Assembly (NCBI RefSeq): GCF_014204715.1
Contig: NZ_JACHLY010000001.1
Location: 1-64,000 of the forward strand
Length of the DNA: 64,000 nt
Reading direction: 5' to 3'
Source of the DNA: Streptomonospora salina
Lineage (GTDB): Bacteria; Actinomycetota; Actinomycetes; Streptosporangiales; Streptosporangiaceae
The translations under genes were made by a program, and so were the position numbers. Positions 8,240-15,729 of this stretch are shown piece after piece. Numbering within the stretch: the first letter of the stretch is position 1; each line of letters begins with the position of its first letter. The notes below the pieces were generated by a model. The model saw only the letters and a list, made by a program, of their open reading frames with translations, made no database searches and was not told the DNA's origin.

Positions 8240-8338
8240 TCAGCAGGTCCTGAAGCGGTCCAGGTGCGCGCGCGAGGGCGGCTCGGCGTAGCGGCCATAG
8301 CGGGCCGCCTGCTCATCAGTGAGGAACTCAACCGGCAT
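8240..8338 (-). pseudogene. Tn3-family transposase, N-terminal stub
   Basis: The ATG at 8338 begins MPVEFLTDEQAARYGRYAEP and continues to SRAHLDRF, the characteristic start of actinobacterial Tn3 transposases. After 29 residues the match ends and a TGA follows. A short frame starting at 8240 (MTTKLLAQAERESIKEKV) may be another fragment but could not be assigned. The C-terminal part of a Tn3 transposase lies separately at 11.7-12.4 kb on the same strand but in the wrong order for a simple split. Confidence 0.62.
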
Positions 8339-8407
8339 GCCCCCAGAAGCTACGAGTAGGGAGGAACGGCTTAGCGCCGGATCCTGCTCGCTTGTTCCTC
8401 AGCCCCG

Positions 8408-8428
8408 TAGTTACTCACCGGTTACTTG
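8408..8428 (+). repeat. 21-bp inverted repeat, left copy
   Basis: It matches the reverse complement of 9073-9093 at 17 of 21 bases. Each copy contains two direct GTTACT units about 10-11 bp apart. The pair brackets two short frames at 8437-8643 and 8676-9053. Confidence 0.5.
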
Positions 8429-8436
8429 TCCTGTTG

Positions 8437-8643
8437 CCGTGCGTTCGGGAGAACACCCCCGCCGTGCTGGAGGAGACCCAGGACGGCGCCGGGCTGTGGG
8501 CGCTGGCGCGGGTGCACGAGTCCGTCCTGGAGCCGGTGTTGGCCGAGCACGCAGTGATGAGGGTCCCGGATCCTCACGGCTGGTCGGGCTACCGCGCCGA
8601 AGGCGTCCTGCACACCGGCCACCGGCTGATGATCAGCATCTGA
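8437..8643 (+). pseudogene. C-terminal fragment of an unidentified gene
   Basis: The frame (AVLEETQDGAGLWALARVHE to GVLHTGHRLMISI, stop 8641-8643) reads as a real protein end but has no start with a ribosome-binding site and begins near the inverted repeat. No family is recognised. The next gene starts 32 bp later behind a strong Shine-Dalgarno site, so the two may have formed an operon. Confidence 0.4.
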
Positions 8644-8675
8644 CACCCCGCCCCCGAAGAAGAAGGAGGACCGAC

Positions 8676-9053
8676 GTGTTCGCCGAGACCGTCGCCGTTG
8701 ACCCCCGCCACCTGAGTGCCCTGCTGGACACCCTCGCCCGCACCGACCCCACCCCGCCACCGCTCCCGGCCGCCCTCCAGGAGCTGGCCGACGTCCTGGC
8801 CGGACAGGACCCCGACGCCGACACGTGGCTGGTCCCGGCCGAGGCGCAGTGGACGGCCCTGCACTACGGCAACGCCCTGGATATCCACGGGCTGGACGAG
8901 ACCGCCGCCGCCACCTACACCCACCCCGCCCTGCGGGCCGAGGACCACGTGCAACGCCAACTCCTGGCCCAGGCGCCGCGCACCGACGCCGCCATGGAAG
9001 CCCTGGCCGAGGCCGAACTGGTCCTGCACGCCTCCTACCTGGGGTGTTGGTAA
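8676..9053 (+). CDS. Hypothetical 125-residue acidic protein
   Basis: The GTG at 8676 lies five bases after GGAGGA, so the start is well supported. The protein is helix-rich and acidic, with no cysteines except near the end (LGCW) and no membrane segment or signal peptide. It contains SALLDTLARTDP, ALQELADVLAGQDPDADTW and an Ala/Glu-rich C-terminal helix. I do not recognise a family. It lies between 21-bp inverted repeats (8408-8428 and 9073-9093) in a region of decayed mobile DNA, so it may be element cargo. Confidence 0.6.
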   Translation: MFAETVAVDPRHLSALLDTLARTDPTPPPLPAALQELADVLAGQDPDADTWLVPAEAQWTALHYGNALDIHGLDETAAATYTHPALRAEDHVQRQLLAQAPRTDAAMEALAEAELVLHASYLGCW

Positions 9054-9072
9054 GGAGCGTGTCACCAAATGC

Positions 9073-9093
9073 CGAGTAACCTGCGAGTAACTT
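9073..9093 (-). repeat. 21-bp inverted repeat, right copy
   Basis: Partner of 8408-8428 in opposite orientation (17 of 21 bases), 20 bp after the stop of the 125-residue gene. It carries the same doubled GTTACT motif when read on the minus strand. Confidence 0.5.
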
Positions 9094-9115
9094 AGCCGGG
9101 GTTCGCGGTGAGTGC

Positions 9116-9129
9116 CGTACTTCTGGAAA
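9116..9129 (+). repeat. 14-bp motif upstream of recombinase fragment (partner at 3251-3264)
   Basis: CGTACTTCTGGAAA, identical to the minus-strand motif that precedes the C-terminal recombinase fragment. Here it lies 28 bp before the GTG of the N-terminal fragment. Confidence 0.5.
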
Positions 9130-9157
9130 CACACGGACCGGGCGGCCCCGCTGGCCC

Positions 9158-9379
9158 GTGGACCTTCCCGATGACCTCGCGACCGGATTCGCCTCCTTCA
9201 TCGACCGCCTCGTCTCGGCCACCGACCTAGGGACGTCCACCCGCGACAAGTACCGGCGCAGCACCGCCGCGTTCCTGGTCTGGCTCGCCGCCGCCAGGGA
9301 AGCCGGCGCCCTGGACCAGCGCGCGCTGTTGCGGTTCCTGCGCACCGTGGCCCGCGACGCTCCGGTGCGGGACGGGCCA
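9158..9379 (+). pseudogene. Tyrosine recombinase, N-terminal fragment with internal deletion
   Basis: The frame from GTG 9158 encodes a core-binding domain (FASFIDRLVSATDLGTSTRDKYRRSTAAFLVWLAAA). It then jumps to what looks like the first helix of a catalytic domain (LLRFLRTVARDAPVRDG), with no normal linker. Recombinase similarity stops at about 9379; the frame runs on to 9559 as unrelated sequence. All catalytic residues are absent. It is followed by the 16-bp motif at 9398-9413 and preceded by the 14-bp motif at 9116-9129, mirroring the C-terminal fragment at 2860-3240. Confidence 0.65.
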
Positions 9380-9397
9380 TCTGTCACCTGGCTTATG

Positions 9398-9413
9398 AAT
9401 CCTGTAGCAATCC
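9398..9413 (+). repeat. 16-bp motif, copy B (inverted partner at 2822-2837)
   Basis: AATCCTGTAGCAATCC, one base different from copy A and in opposite orientation. Both copies lie just downstream of recombinase fragments, as seen in each fragment's own reading direction. Confidence 0.5.
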
Positions 9414-9482
9414 AGTCTCGGCCCCCACCCGGACATCGACTTCAGCCCGTTCCGTGGCGAATACCGGCAAGGTGCCGGACGG

Positions 9483-10007
9483 CTACAGCCAGGCGGCGTG
9501 ACCACCCACGGTCGCTCGGGTCGGGTTTTGTGCTGGGCGAGTGGGGAGTGAGAACTTGACCTTGGGTCGGGCTTGGGCTCCCGCACGGTGGTAGAAGCGG
9601 ATGGCGTCGGTGTTCCAGTCGGGCGTCTGCCACTGTATTTGTGCGGCGCCGCGGGCTGCTGCCGCGTCCTTCACGGCGTTGAGCAAGGCGTGCCCCCAGC
9701 CCCCTCCTCGGTGCGGTTCGGTGACGAACAGGCAGTCAAGGTGGGCGTAGTCGGTTGCCTGCCAGGTGGAGAACTCCCGGGAGTAGGTGGCATAACCGAT
9801 CAGTTCGCCTCCGTGGTCGACTACGAGGCACCATGCTCTCGGATGTGCCGAGAACAGCACGGGTTCCAGGCGGGTGGCGAGGTCAGCGGGCACGGGTTCG
9901 GCGCGCTCGAAGGCAGCGTGGGCGGCGCACAGCCGGGCTATCGCTGGCAGGTCTGCCGCGGTGGCCGGACGGATCACGCCGCCCGGCCGTGCAGTGTCCT
10001 TCAGCAT
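9483..10007 (-). CDS. GNAT-family N-acetyltransferase
   Basis: 174 residues with a single GNAT fold: the N-terminal strand VIRPATAADLPAIARL, the central strand LDCLFVTEPHRGGGWGHALL carrying the acetyl-CoA pyrophosphate loop (R-G-G-G-W-G), and AIRFYHRAGAQ near the C-terminus. It is probably a cytoplasmic acetyltransferase; the substrate is unknown. The ATG at 10007 overlaps the end of the rhodanese gene by seven bases, so translation is likely coupled and no separate ribosome-binding site is needed. Third gene of a probable GlxA-rhodanese-GNAT unit. Confidence 0.82.
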   Translation of the reverse strand: MLKDTARPGGVIRPATAADLPAIARLCAAHAAFERAEPVPADLATRLEPVLFSAHPRAWCLVVDHGGELIGYATYSREFSTWQATDYAHLDCLFVTEPHRGGGWGHALLNAVKDAAAARGAAQIQWQTPDWNTDAIRFYHRAGAQARPKVKFSLPTRPAQNPTRATVGGHAAWL

Positions 10008-10486
10008 GCGCAGGAGATGCCCGAGCGCGGGGCGGTCAGGTCGTCGACAGGGCGCTGCTCGACACTGGTGGCGGAGTTGTAGGCGAAGCCCTCGCGTGCC
10101 CAGTACTCGAAGCCGCCGAGCATTTCCTTGACCTGGTAGCCGAGGCGGGCGAAGGCCAGCGCCGCGCGGGTCGCGCCGTTGCAGCCGGGGCCCCAGCAGT
10201 AGGTGACCACGGTTTGGGCCGGGTCGATCAGTTGCGGTGCCAGGTCGGCGATCCGTGCGGTGGGGATGTGAAGGGCGCCGGGGATGTGGCCCTGGTCCCA
10301 GGCGGCATCGCTGCGGGTGTCGACCACCACGACGCCGGGTGCGCCCGATTCCAGATCGGCGTGGACGTCGGAGACATCCGACTCGAAGGCGAGACGGGCG
10401 GCGAAGTGGGCGGCGGCTTCGGCCGGAGCGGCGGCGGGCTTGTTCAGGACGGCGCTGGTGATCTCGGTGGAAGCGGTGGCAGGCAT
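10001..10486 (-). CDS. Rhodanese-like sulfurtransferase
   Basis: 161 residues with one rhodanese domain. It has VVVVDTRSDAAWDQGHIPGALHIP (the CH2A/DxR region) and the active-site strand TVVTYCWGPGCNGATRAA, where the first Cys is at the catalytic position. The loop CWGPGCNGA carries a second Cys and differs from the common CRSGxR loop, so sulfur acceptor specificity may differ. No signal peptide is visible. The 162-bp gap upstream leads to a GlxA-type regulator on the same strand. The gene overlaps the GNAT gene downstream. Confidence 0.85.
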   Translation of the reverse strand: MPATASTEITSAVLNKPAAAPAEAAAHFAARLAFESDVSDVHADLESGAPGVVVVDTRSDAAWDQGHIPGALHIPTARIADLAPQLIDPAQTVVTYCWGPGCNGATRAALAFARLGYQVKEMLGGFEYWAREGFAYNSATSVEQRPVDDLTAPRSGISCAC

Positions 10487-10648
10487 AGGGCGGGTACCTC
10501 TTGTTCTTGTTGGTCGGGGCGGGGTCTGGTGGGCCGTGCCGGGTTTCCCCGGCCGACGATGACTCCATCCTTTGATCTTTGAGCCCGCCCTGCGAGTGGC
10601 GTAAACGCCTTAAGTCGCGAAGATTTCGCCAGTTGTGCGGAGCGACCC

Positions 10649-11629
10649 TCAGGGGTGCGTGGGGACGCGGGTGAACGTCTTGCGGTAGGCCGTCGGCGTC
10701 GTACGCATCTGGCGGGTGAAGTGGTGCCGGTACGTCGCAGTGCTGTCGAAGCCGACCGCGGCGGAGACCTCGTCCACGGTGCCCTCGCCGGACTCGAGCA
10801 GCGGCAGGCTGGCAGCCACCCGCTGGGCGATGACCCAGCGCATGGGGCTCACGCCGTTGCGGCGGGTGAAGTGCCTCAAGTACGAGCGCTCCGACATGCG
10901 CGCGGCCCGGGCCAGGGCGGGCACGGACACCGGTGTGTGCAGGTGACGCAGCGCCCAGTTCATGCTCCGTGTGACGCCGTCGTCCTCGGGGCCGATCTCC
11001 CCCACCGCCGCCTCGATGAACTGGGCCTGCCCGCCCTCGCGGTGCGGCGGAACGACGAAGCGGCGCGCCACCGCGTTGGCGACGGCCGCACCGTGATCGG
11101 CCCGGACCAGGTAGAGGCACAGGTCGATACCGGCTGCGCTGCCCGCGCTGGTGAGGACATCGCCGTTGTCGACGTACAGCACGTCGGGGTCGACCTCGAT
11201 CTCGGGATGCCGTTCGGCAAGCGTGCGGGCGTAGCGCCAGTGGGTGGTGGCGCGTCGGCCCTCCAGCAGGCCGGTCGCGGCCAGCGCGAACGCCCCTGAG
11301 CAGACCGACACCAAGCGCGCCCCTCGCGTATGGGCCTGCAGCAGCGCTTCCACCAGGGCGGGTGAGACTTCCGCCCCAGCCTTGGCCACCCCTGGCACGA
11401 TCACCGTGTCCGCCGTGTCCAGCGCATCGAGCCCGTGCTCGACGCGCAGCGTGAACCCGCCGACCGCCCGCAGATCCCGGCCGGGCTGTTCGGCGCAAAC
11501 CCGCAGCTCGTACCAGGGCAGGTCTTCCAGCTCGGGCCGGGACAGGCCGAAGACCTCCACCACCACGCCCAGCTCGAAGGGTGCCATTCCTTCGAAAGCC
11601 AGTACGGCCACCGCATGCGTCTTCGTCAT
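10649..11629 (-). CDS. GlxA-family regulator: DJ-1/PfpI domain plus AraC HTH
   Basis: 326 residues. Residues about 5-190 form a DJ-1/PfpI fold with the elbow LVSVCSGAFALAATG holding the Cys, as in non-enzymatic GlxA-type sensors. The C-terminal 100 residues are two AraC helix-turn-helices (SVPALARAARMSERSYLRHF and TVDEVSAAVGFDSTATYRHHF). The ATG at 11629 begins MTKTHAVAVLAFEGM, a typical family start. It probably senses a small metabolite and activates nearby genes; the rhodanese/GNAT pair downstream is the obvious target. The region upstream is a Tn3 remnant, so its original context may be lost. Confidence 0.88.
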   Translation of the reverse strand: MTKTHAVAVLAFEGMAPFELGVVVEVFGLSRPELEDLPWYELRVCAEQPGRDLRAVGGFTLRVEHGLDALDTADTVIVPGVAKAGAEVSPALVEALLQAHTRGARLVSVCSGAFALAATGLLEGRRATTHWRYARTLAERHPEIEVDPDVLYVDNGDVLTSAGSAAGIDLCLYLVRADHGAAVANAVARRFVVPPHREGGQAQFIEAAVGEIGPEDDGVTRSMNWALRHLHTPVSVPALARAARMSERSYLRHFTRRNGVSPMRWVIAQRVAASLPLLESGEGTVDEVSAAVGFDSTATYRHHFTRQMRTTPTAYRKTFTRVPTHP

Positions 11630-11678
11630 GGCCGTATCTTAATGATCTCCAAGATCCAGCCATGCACGACGGTGGGGG

Positions 11679-12430
11679 TCAGCCGCCCAGGGCCAGGCGG
11701 TTGCCCGTGTTCAGGCGGATGTCGCCGTAGGGGTTCATGTTCGAGGAGAACAGCGGCGTGAGCCCGCTCCGGTCCTTGGCCGTCAGCGCGTCCTGCCACT
11801 CGGGTTCGGCCAGCACCTCCTGGAGCATCAGCGTGTTCACGTACACCAGGCACACCTGGAGGATGTGCAGGGCGAGCATGGTCAGCTCCTGCTCCTCGCG
11901 CCGGGTGGAGGACAGCTCGCCGGTCTTGCCCTAGAGGATCTCGCCGTGGATGCCGTGGGAGTTCTCCACCACGTTCAGCCCCGAGCCCACCTCGTACTGC
12001 ACGTCGCGGTCGCGCAGGTAATGGGCGCAGAAGGCGGTCTTCTCGGCCCGTCCCACCTCCAGCATCGCCGCGTAGGCGGGGTGGGAGGCGTTGCGGGCCC
12101 CTCGATAGTGAAGTAGCGGCCCGGATGTAGCGCAGGTCGTCCTCGGAGTAGGCGTGCTCGCCCGAGGCCGCCCGGCGCAGCCTGGTGTTGGTGCCGTAGG
12201 CGTAGATCACCAGGATCAGCCGCTCCCACAGCTCCTCGGCCGTGATGGCCTCGCGGGTGCCGACCCCGGTGAACGCCTCCAGCATGCCGGTGCGTAGCGC
12301 GGTCTCCTTGAGTATGTCCAGCAAAGGGACCACACCCCACTTGGCGCGCACCGCCTTCTCCGACCGTCGCAGGTTGCGCGGCCCACCCCAGGCGGGGCAG
12401 CGCGTCGTTGAGCCCGGCCAGCTCGGTGAC
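11679..12430 (-). pseudogene. Tn3-family transposase, C-terminal remnant
   Basis: The pieces appear in order on the minus strand. First comes a LNDALPRLGW segment. After a frameshift near 12385 there is RSEKAVRAKWGVVPLLDILKETALRTG and ITAEELWERLILVIYAYGTNT. After a second shift near 12110 comes a stretch with an in-frame TAG (about 11935). Last is MLALHILQVCLVYVNTLMLQEVLAEPEW to the stop at 11679. This matches the C-terminal third of Tn3 transposases. Two frameshifts and a nonsense codon make it inactive. Confidence 0.75.
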
Positions 12431-12445
12431 CATGTCGCCGTGCAG

Positions 12446-12622
12446 GACCCGGCCACCGTGGCCACCCTGCTCGGCCTGCCGGTGGGCGCCGACGCAGTCC
12501 AGGTGGTCGCGGCCGCCGCGCTGGCCCGTGAGAAAGCGTTGCGCCAGCTGGTGGTACTCACCGGAGCCGAGACCTACCTGACCGAGGCCGTGCACCAGCC
12601 CGCCAACGATGACCTGCACTGA
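12446..12622 (+). pseudogene. Possible C-terminal gene fragment, unidentified
   Basis: An Ala/Leu-rich frame (ATVATLLGLPVGADAVQVV, then AREKALRQLVVLTGAETYL) ends at TGA 12620-12622. It reads like a helical protein end rather than antisense noise and begins next to the Tn3 remnant boundary. No start or family is recognised. Confidence 0.3.
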
Positions 12623-12957
12623 TATCCCCACGGCCGGAGGGGCCGCTTGTCCACCGAACACGCCCGCATTCCGCCGCTTCGTCTGGAACGCCCCCGCCGC
12701 GGTGACGACCCCGGCCTGCCCGCGCTGCTACACCACGGCTCGGAACCGCTGACGGCGCTTTGCCCCTCGCCGTAGCTTCGGCAGAACCGCGTCTTCATCT
12801 GGTGAAGAGATCCTTCATCAGATGAAACCGGTGCGGAGGCCTGGGGGCTGGATGCTGGCGGTCTCGATCCGGACCCGGGCTGCCACCACGGTTTCCCCAT
12901 GGCTGTTCACTGCCGCCGACCTGGCCATTGCCCCTTTCCGGCTTATCTTGTCCGCCC
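12623..12957. other. Gap between Tn3 and TnpB remnants
   Basis: No supported gene. A short plus-strand frame from about 12648 (TTG, about 42 codons) has no recognisable content. The notable element is the tandem palindrome at 12794-12826. Confidence 0.35.
12794..12826. promoter_or_regulatory. Tandem palindromic operator-like site
   Basis: Two copies of TTCATCWGRTGAA lie 20 bp apart, about two helical turns. The right copy (12814-12826) is a perfect 13-bp palindrome, the left has one mismatch. Together they form a 14-bp imperfect stem with a 5-base loop. This fits a dimeric regulator binding twice, but no intact gene follows closely. Confidence 0.4.
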
Positions 12958-13518
12958 CCTAAGCGGGCACAGCGCGACCTGTCCCGCAAGGCCAACGGCA
13001 GCAGGAACCGGGACAAGGCCAGGGTGAAGGTCGCCCGCGCCCACGCCCGGGTCGCACGGCGCGATTTCCACCACCGGCTCTCCACCCGGTTGATCCGCGA
13101 GAACCAAGCGGTGGCCGTGGAGACCCTGGCGGTGAACGGGCTCGCGCGCACGCGTCTGGCCGCGTCGGTGCACGACGCCGGATGGTCGGCGTTCGTGCAC
13201 ATGCTGGAATACAAAGCCGCACGGTACGGCCGCAGACTGGTCAGGATCGGGCGGTTCGAACCCACGTCCCGGGTGTGCTCGGTGTGCGGCGTCAAGGACG
13301 GGCCCAAGCCGCTGCACGTGCGCGAATGGGCGTGCAGCGGTTGCGGGGCCGTGCTGGACCGGGATATCAACGCGGCGGTCAACGTCGCCACGGCCGCCGG
13401 GCTGGCGGCATCAGCCCGTGGAGCGCAGGTAAGACCCGAACCCGTTCGGGCGCAGCGCGATGAAGCAGGAACCCGCCGAAGCGGCCGACCGGCCGCCGTA
13501 GGAATCCCCGGCTCTTAG
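12958..13518 (+). pseudogene. TnpB (IS200/IS605 OrfB), 5'-truncated
   Basis: The frame carries the C-terminal half of a TnpB RNA-guided nuclease. It includes NQAVAVETLAVNGLARTRLA with the RuvC-II Glu, a four-Cys zinc finger (CSVCG...CSGCG, about 13276-13350) and the RuvC-III Asp in DRDINAAVNVATAAG. The N-terminal half, with the first RuvC Asp in the usual GIDLG motif, is absent, so the protein cannot cut DNA. The stop (13516-13518) falls inside the right-end hairpin, as is usual in this family. The final segment after GAAVN-type residues overlaps the guide-RNA scaffold region. Confidence 0.78.
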
Positions 13519-13537
13519 CCCGGGGAGCGGAAGTCAA
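13505..13537 (+). mobile_element. IS200/IS605-type right end with hairpin
   Basis: A hairpin (13506-13525, arms CCCCGGCT and AGCCCGGGG) is followed by GGAAGTCAA, ending in TCAA at 13534-13537, the cleavage tetranucleotide known for IS608-type right ends. The right end near 26.3 kb has the same layout. The preceding bases containing GAAGCAGGAA are also shared and probably belong to the omega RNA scaffold. Confidence 0.6.
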
Positions 13538-13650
13538 CGCACCGTCCTGCACGCGCCATAACGCCACCGCGGGCCCGGCTATTCCGGCCCCTCCCCCGCC
13601 CCGGACCCCGGACGTGCGTGCGGCGCGACCGCCGACCGCGGCGCAGCCGA

Positions 13651-13656
13651 TACCCT
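13651..13656 (+). promoter_or_regulatory. -10 element TACCCT of a leaderless promoter (permease)
   Basis: TACCCT ends eight bases before GTG 13665, with no Shine-Dalgarno site between. The spacing fits transcription starting at the start codon. Confidence 0.5.
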
Positions 13657-13664
13657 CGTTGGCC

Positions 13665-15110
13665 GTGACCAGGGACCGGACTTCGACCACGACCTCTTTC
13701 GGCACGTCAGAGCTGGCGCACTCGCTACGCCGCCGGCACATGGCGATGATCGCCATCGGCGGATCGGTGGGTGCCGGGCTGTTCATCGGCTCCGGTGCCG
13801 TCATCAGCACCGCCGGCCCGGCCGCGGTGCTCTCCTATGCGCTGGCGGGGACGCTGGTGCTGCTGACGCTGCGGGCGCTGGGCGAGATGGTGGTGGCCCG
13901 TCCCTCGGCGGGCTCGTTCTCCGACTACGCCCGCATGGCGCTGGGACCGCGCGCGGGCTTCTGCATCGGGTGGCTGTACTGGTGGATGTACAGCGTCCTG
14001 GTGGCGGCCGAAGCGGTGGCGGGAGCGGCCACGCTGGGTGCCTGGGTGCCGCTGCCCGGGTGGCTGCTGTCGCTGGCACTGCTGCTGGTGATGACGGGGG
14101 CCAACCTGATCTCGGTCCGCATGTTCGGCGAGACCGAGTCGCTGTTCTCCCTGGTCAAGATCGCCACGATCGTGGCGTTTCTCGTGCTGGGCGGGCTGTT
14201 CGCGTTCGGGCTGTGGCCCGATTCCGGGGGCGCCACGGTGGACAACCTGTGGGTCCACGGCGGTTTCGCCCCCAACGGCTGGGGCGCCGTGCTGGCTGCG
14301 ACGGTGGTCGTACTGTTCTCCTTCGGCGGCGTGGAGATCGTCACGATCGCCGCCGGAGAGAGCGACGAACCCGAGCGCGGGGTCGCGCGAGCGACCACCA
14401 ACGTGCTGTGGCGCATCGCCCTGTTCTACGTCGCCTCGATCCTGGTGGTGGTGATGGTTCTGCCCTGGGACACCGCCGAGCTGCTGCGCAGCCCGTTCGT
14501 GGCTGTGATGGAACGGGTCGGCGTGCCGGCCGCACCGCTGATCATGGAGGTGGTGGTGTTCATCGCGGTACTCAGCGTGCTCAACGCGGCGCTGTACACC
14601 TCCTCGCGGATGCTGCACGTGCTCACCCGCCAGGGCGACGCGCCGCGGGCGCTGGCGGCGGTGGGCCGGCGCGGGGTCCCCACGCGGGCGATCCTGATGG
14701 GCACCGTGGTGGGATACGCCTCGGTGATCGGCAACTACCTGTGGCCGGAGACGGTGTTCGCGTTCCTGGTGGCTTCCATCGGGGCGATCCTGCTGGTGCT
14801 GTTCGTGACGATCGTGTCCTCCCAACTGGTGCTGGGGCGCCGGCTGCGCCGGGCGGAACCCGACGCGCTGCGGTTCAGGATGTGGGGCTTTCCGTATCTG
14901 AGCTGGGCGACGCTGGCCGGCCTGCTGGCGATCCTGGGGGCGATGGCGCTGCTGCCCGACCAGCGGCTGCCACTGGCGGCGACCCTGGCCGCGGTGGCGG
15001 TGGTGCTGGCCGCCTACGAGCTGCGGCGGCGGTTGGGGCGCCGGCCGGTGAGCCGGAGCCCGCTGGGGTCGGCCGCCGCTCCGGACGACGGAGCCGGGGA
15101 GTCGGCGTGA
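13665..15110 (+). CDS. Amino acid permease (APC superfamily, AAT-type)
   Basis: 481 residues with twelve hydrophobic segments. The first helix carries MIAIGGSVGAGLFIGSG, the substrate-contacting helix-1 motif of the amino acid transporter family (lysine/GABA/aromatic permease branch). ALGEMVVARPSAGSFSDYAR follows helix 2, and SGRML-like TSSRMLHVL is in the later half. It imports amino acids with protons; the exact substrate is not determined. The start is GTG 13665 because a -10 box precedes it at leaderless spacing. The C-terminal 30 residues are basic and cytoplasmic. Confidence 0.88.
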   Translation: MTRDRTSTTTSFGTSELAHSLRRRHMAMIAIGGSVGAGLFIGSGAVISTAGPAAVLSYALAGTLVLLTLRALGEMVVARPSAGSFSDYARMALGPRAGFCIGWLYWWMYSVLVAAEAVAGAATLGAWVPLPGWLLSLALLLVMTGANLISVRMFGETESLFSLVKIATIVAFLVLGGLFAFGLWPDSGGATVDNLWVHGGFAPNGWGAVLAATVVVLFSFGGVEIVTIAAGESDEPERGVARATTNVLWRIALFYVASILVVVMVLPWDTAELLRSPFVAVMERVGVPAAPLIMEVVVFIAVLSVLNAALYTSSRMLHVLTRQGDAPRALAAVGRRGVPTRAILMGTVVGYASVIGNYLWPETVFAFLVASIGAILLVLFVTIVSSQLVLGRRLRRAEPDALRFRMWGFPYLSWATLAGLLAILGAMALLPDQRLPLAATLAAVAVVLAAYELRRRLGRRPVSRSPLGSAAAPDDGAGESA

Positions 15111-15158
15111 TCCTGGTACGGGCGCGCCCCCGCCTCGGGTGTCCGCGGGGGGCGGCCG

Positions 15159-15164
15159 TAGTCT
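15159..15164 (+). promoter_or_regulatory. -10 element TAGTCT of a leaderless promoter (NUDIX)
   Basis: TAGTCT ends seven bases before GTG 15172, again without a ribosome-binding site. Confidence 0.55.
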
Positions 15165-15171
15165 GGCCGAT

Positions 15172-15669
15172 GTGGCCGCCGATTCCGAATTCGCGTTCTT
15201 CGACGGGCTGCCCCGCACCCGCGGGGCGGCAGCCGCGCTGCTGGGCACCGCCGACGGGCGGCTGCTGCTGGTCGAACCGACCTACAAGCCGGGCTGGTCG
15301 CTGCCCGGAGGGGTCGTCGAGCGGGGTGAGTCGCCGCTGGCGGCCTGTCGGCGCGAGTGCGCCGAGGAGTTGGGGTTCGTCCCGGCGCTGGAGGCGCTGG
15401 TGTGCGTGGACTGGCTACCGCCGCAGCTGCACCCCGACGGGCGCCCGGCGACCGTGTTCGTGTTCGCGGGCGCGGTGGAGGATGCCGACCTGGGCCGGGT
15501 GCGGCTGCCGGCCGACGAGCTCAGTGACGCGGCTCTGGTCGGCCCCCGGGAATGGCCCGATCTGGTGAGCGACGGGGTGGGCCGGCGCCTGGACGCCGCG
15601 GTGGAGGCCGCCGCCCGGGGGTGCACGCGCTACCTGGAGCACGGCCGGCCGGTGCTGGGCCGAGGCTGA
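15172..15669 (+). CDS. NUDIX hydrolase
   Basis: 165 residues. The full NUDIX box is present: GGVVERGESPLAACRRECAE followed by ELGF, with the REUxEE core that binds Mg and hydrolyses a nucleoside diphosphate linked to X. It is flanked by the usual beta strands (AALLGTADGRLLLVEPTY and ATVFVFAGAVE). The start is GTG 15172, from the -10 element seven bases upstream; GTG 15139 is a longer alternative. The substrate is unknown: it could be nucleotide-sugar or oxidised nucleotide clean-up. The C-terminus extends 30 residues past the domain. Confidence 0.88.
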   Translation: MAADSEFAFFDGLPRTRGAAAALLGTADGRLLLVEPTYKPGWSLPGGVVERGESPLAACRRECAEELGFVPALEALVCVDWLPPQLHPDGRPATVFVFAGAVEDADLGRVRLPADELSDAALVGPREWPDLVSDGVGRRLDAAVEAAARGCTRYLEHGRPVLGRG

Positions 15670-15729
15670 AGCGGCGGCAGGGCGGTGCCCGCCGCACCGG
15701 AGCGGGTTCGGTCGGCGCCGCGGCCGCGG

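Noticed and set aside
8408-9093. GTTACT repeats as a CRISPR array or plasmid iterons
   Set aside because: Only four units occur, in two inverted pairs with coding sequence between them; there are no regular spacers, no Cas genes and no replication protein.
9483-11663. A 726-codon minus-strand frame spanning GlxA, rhodanese and GNAT
   Set aside because: Only the C-terminal 174 residues are a real GNAT; the remainder is a shifted reading of two well-supported genes.
12928-13518. TnpB relic as a functional RNA-guided nuclease
   Set aside because: The N-terminal half with the first RuvC Asp is missing, so it cannot cut.
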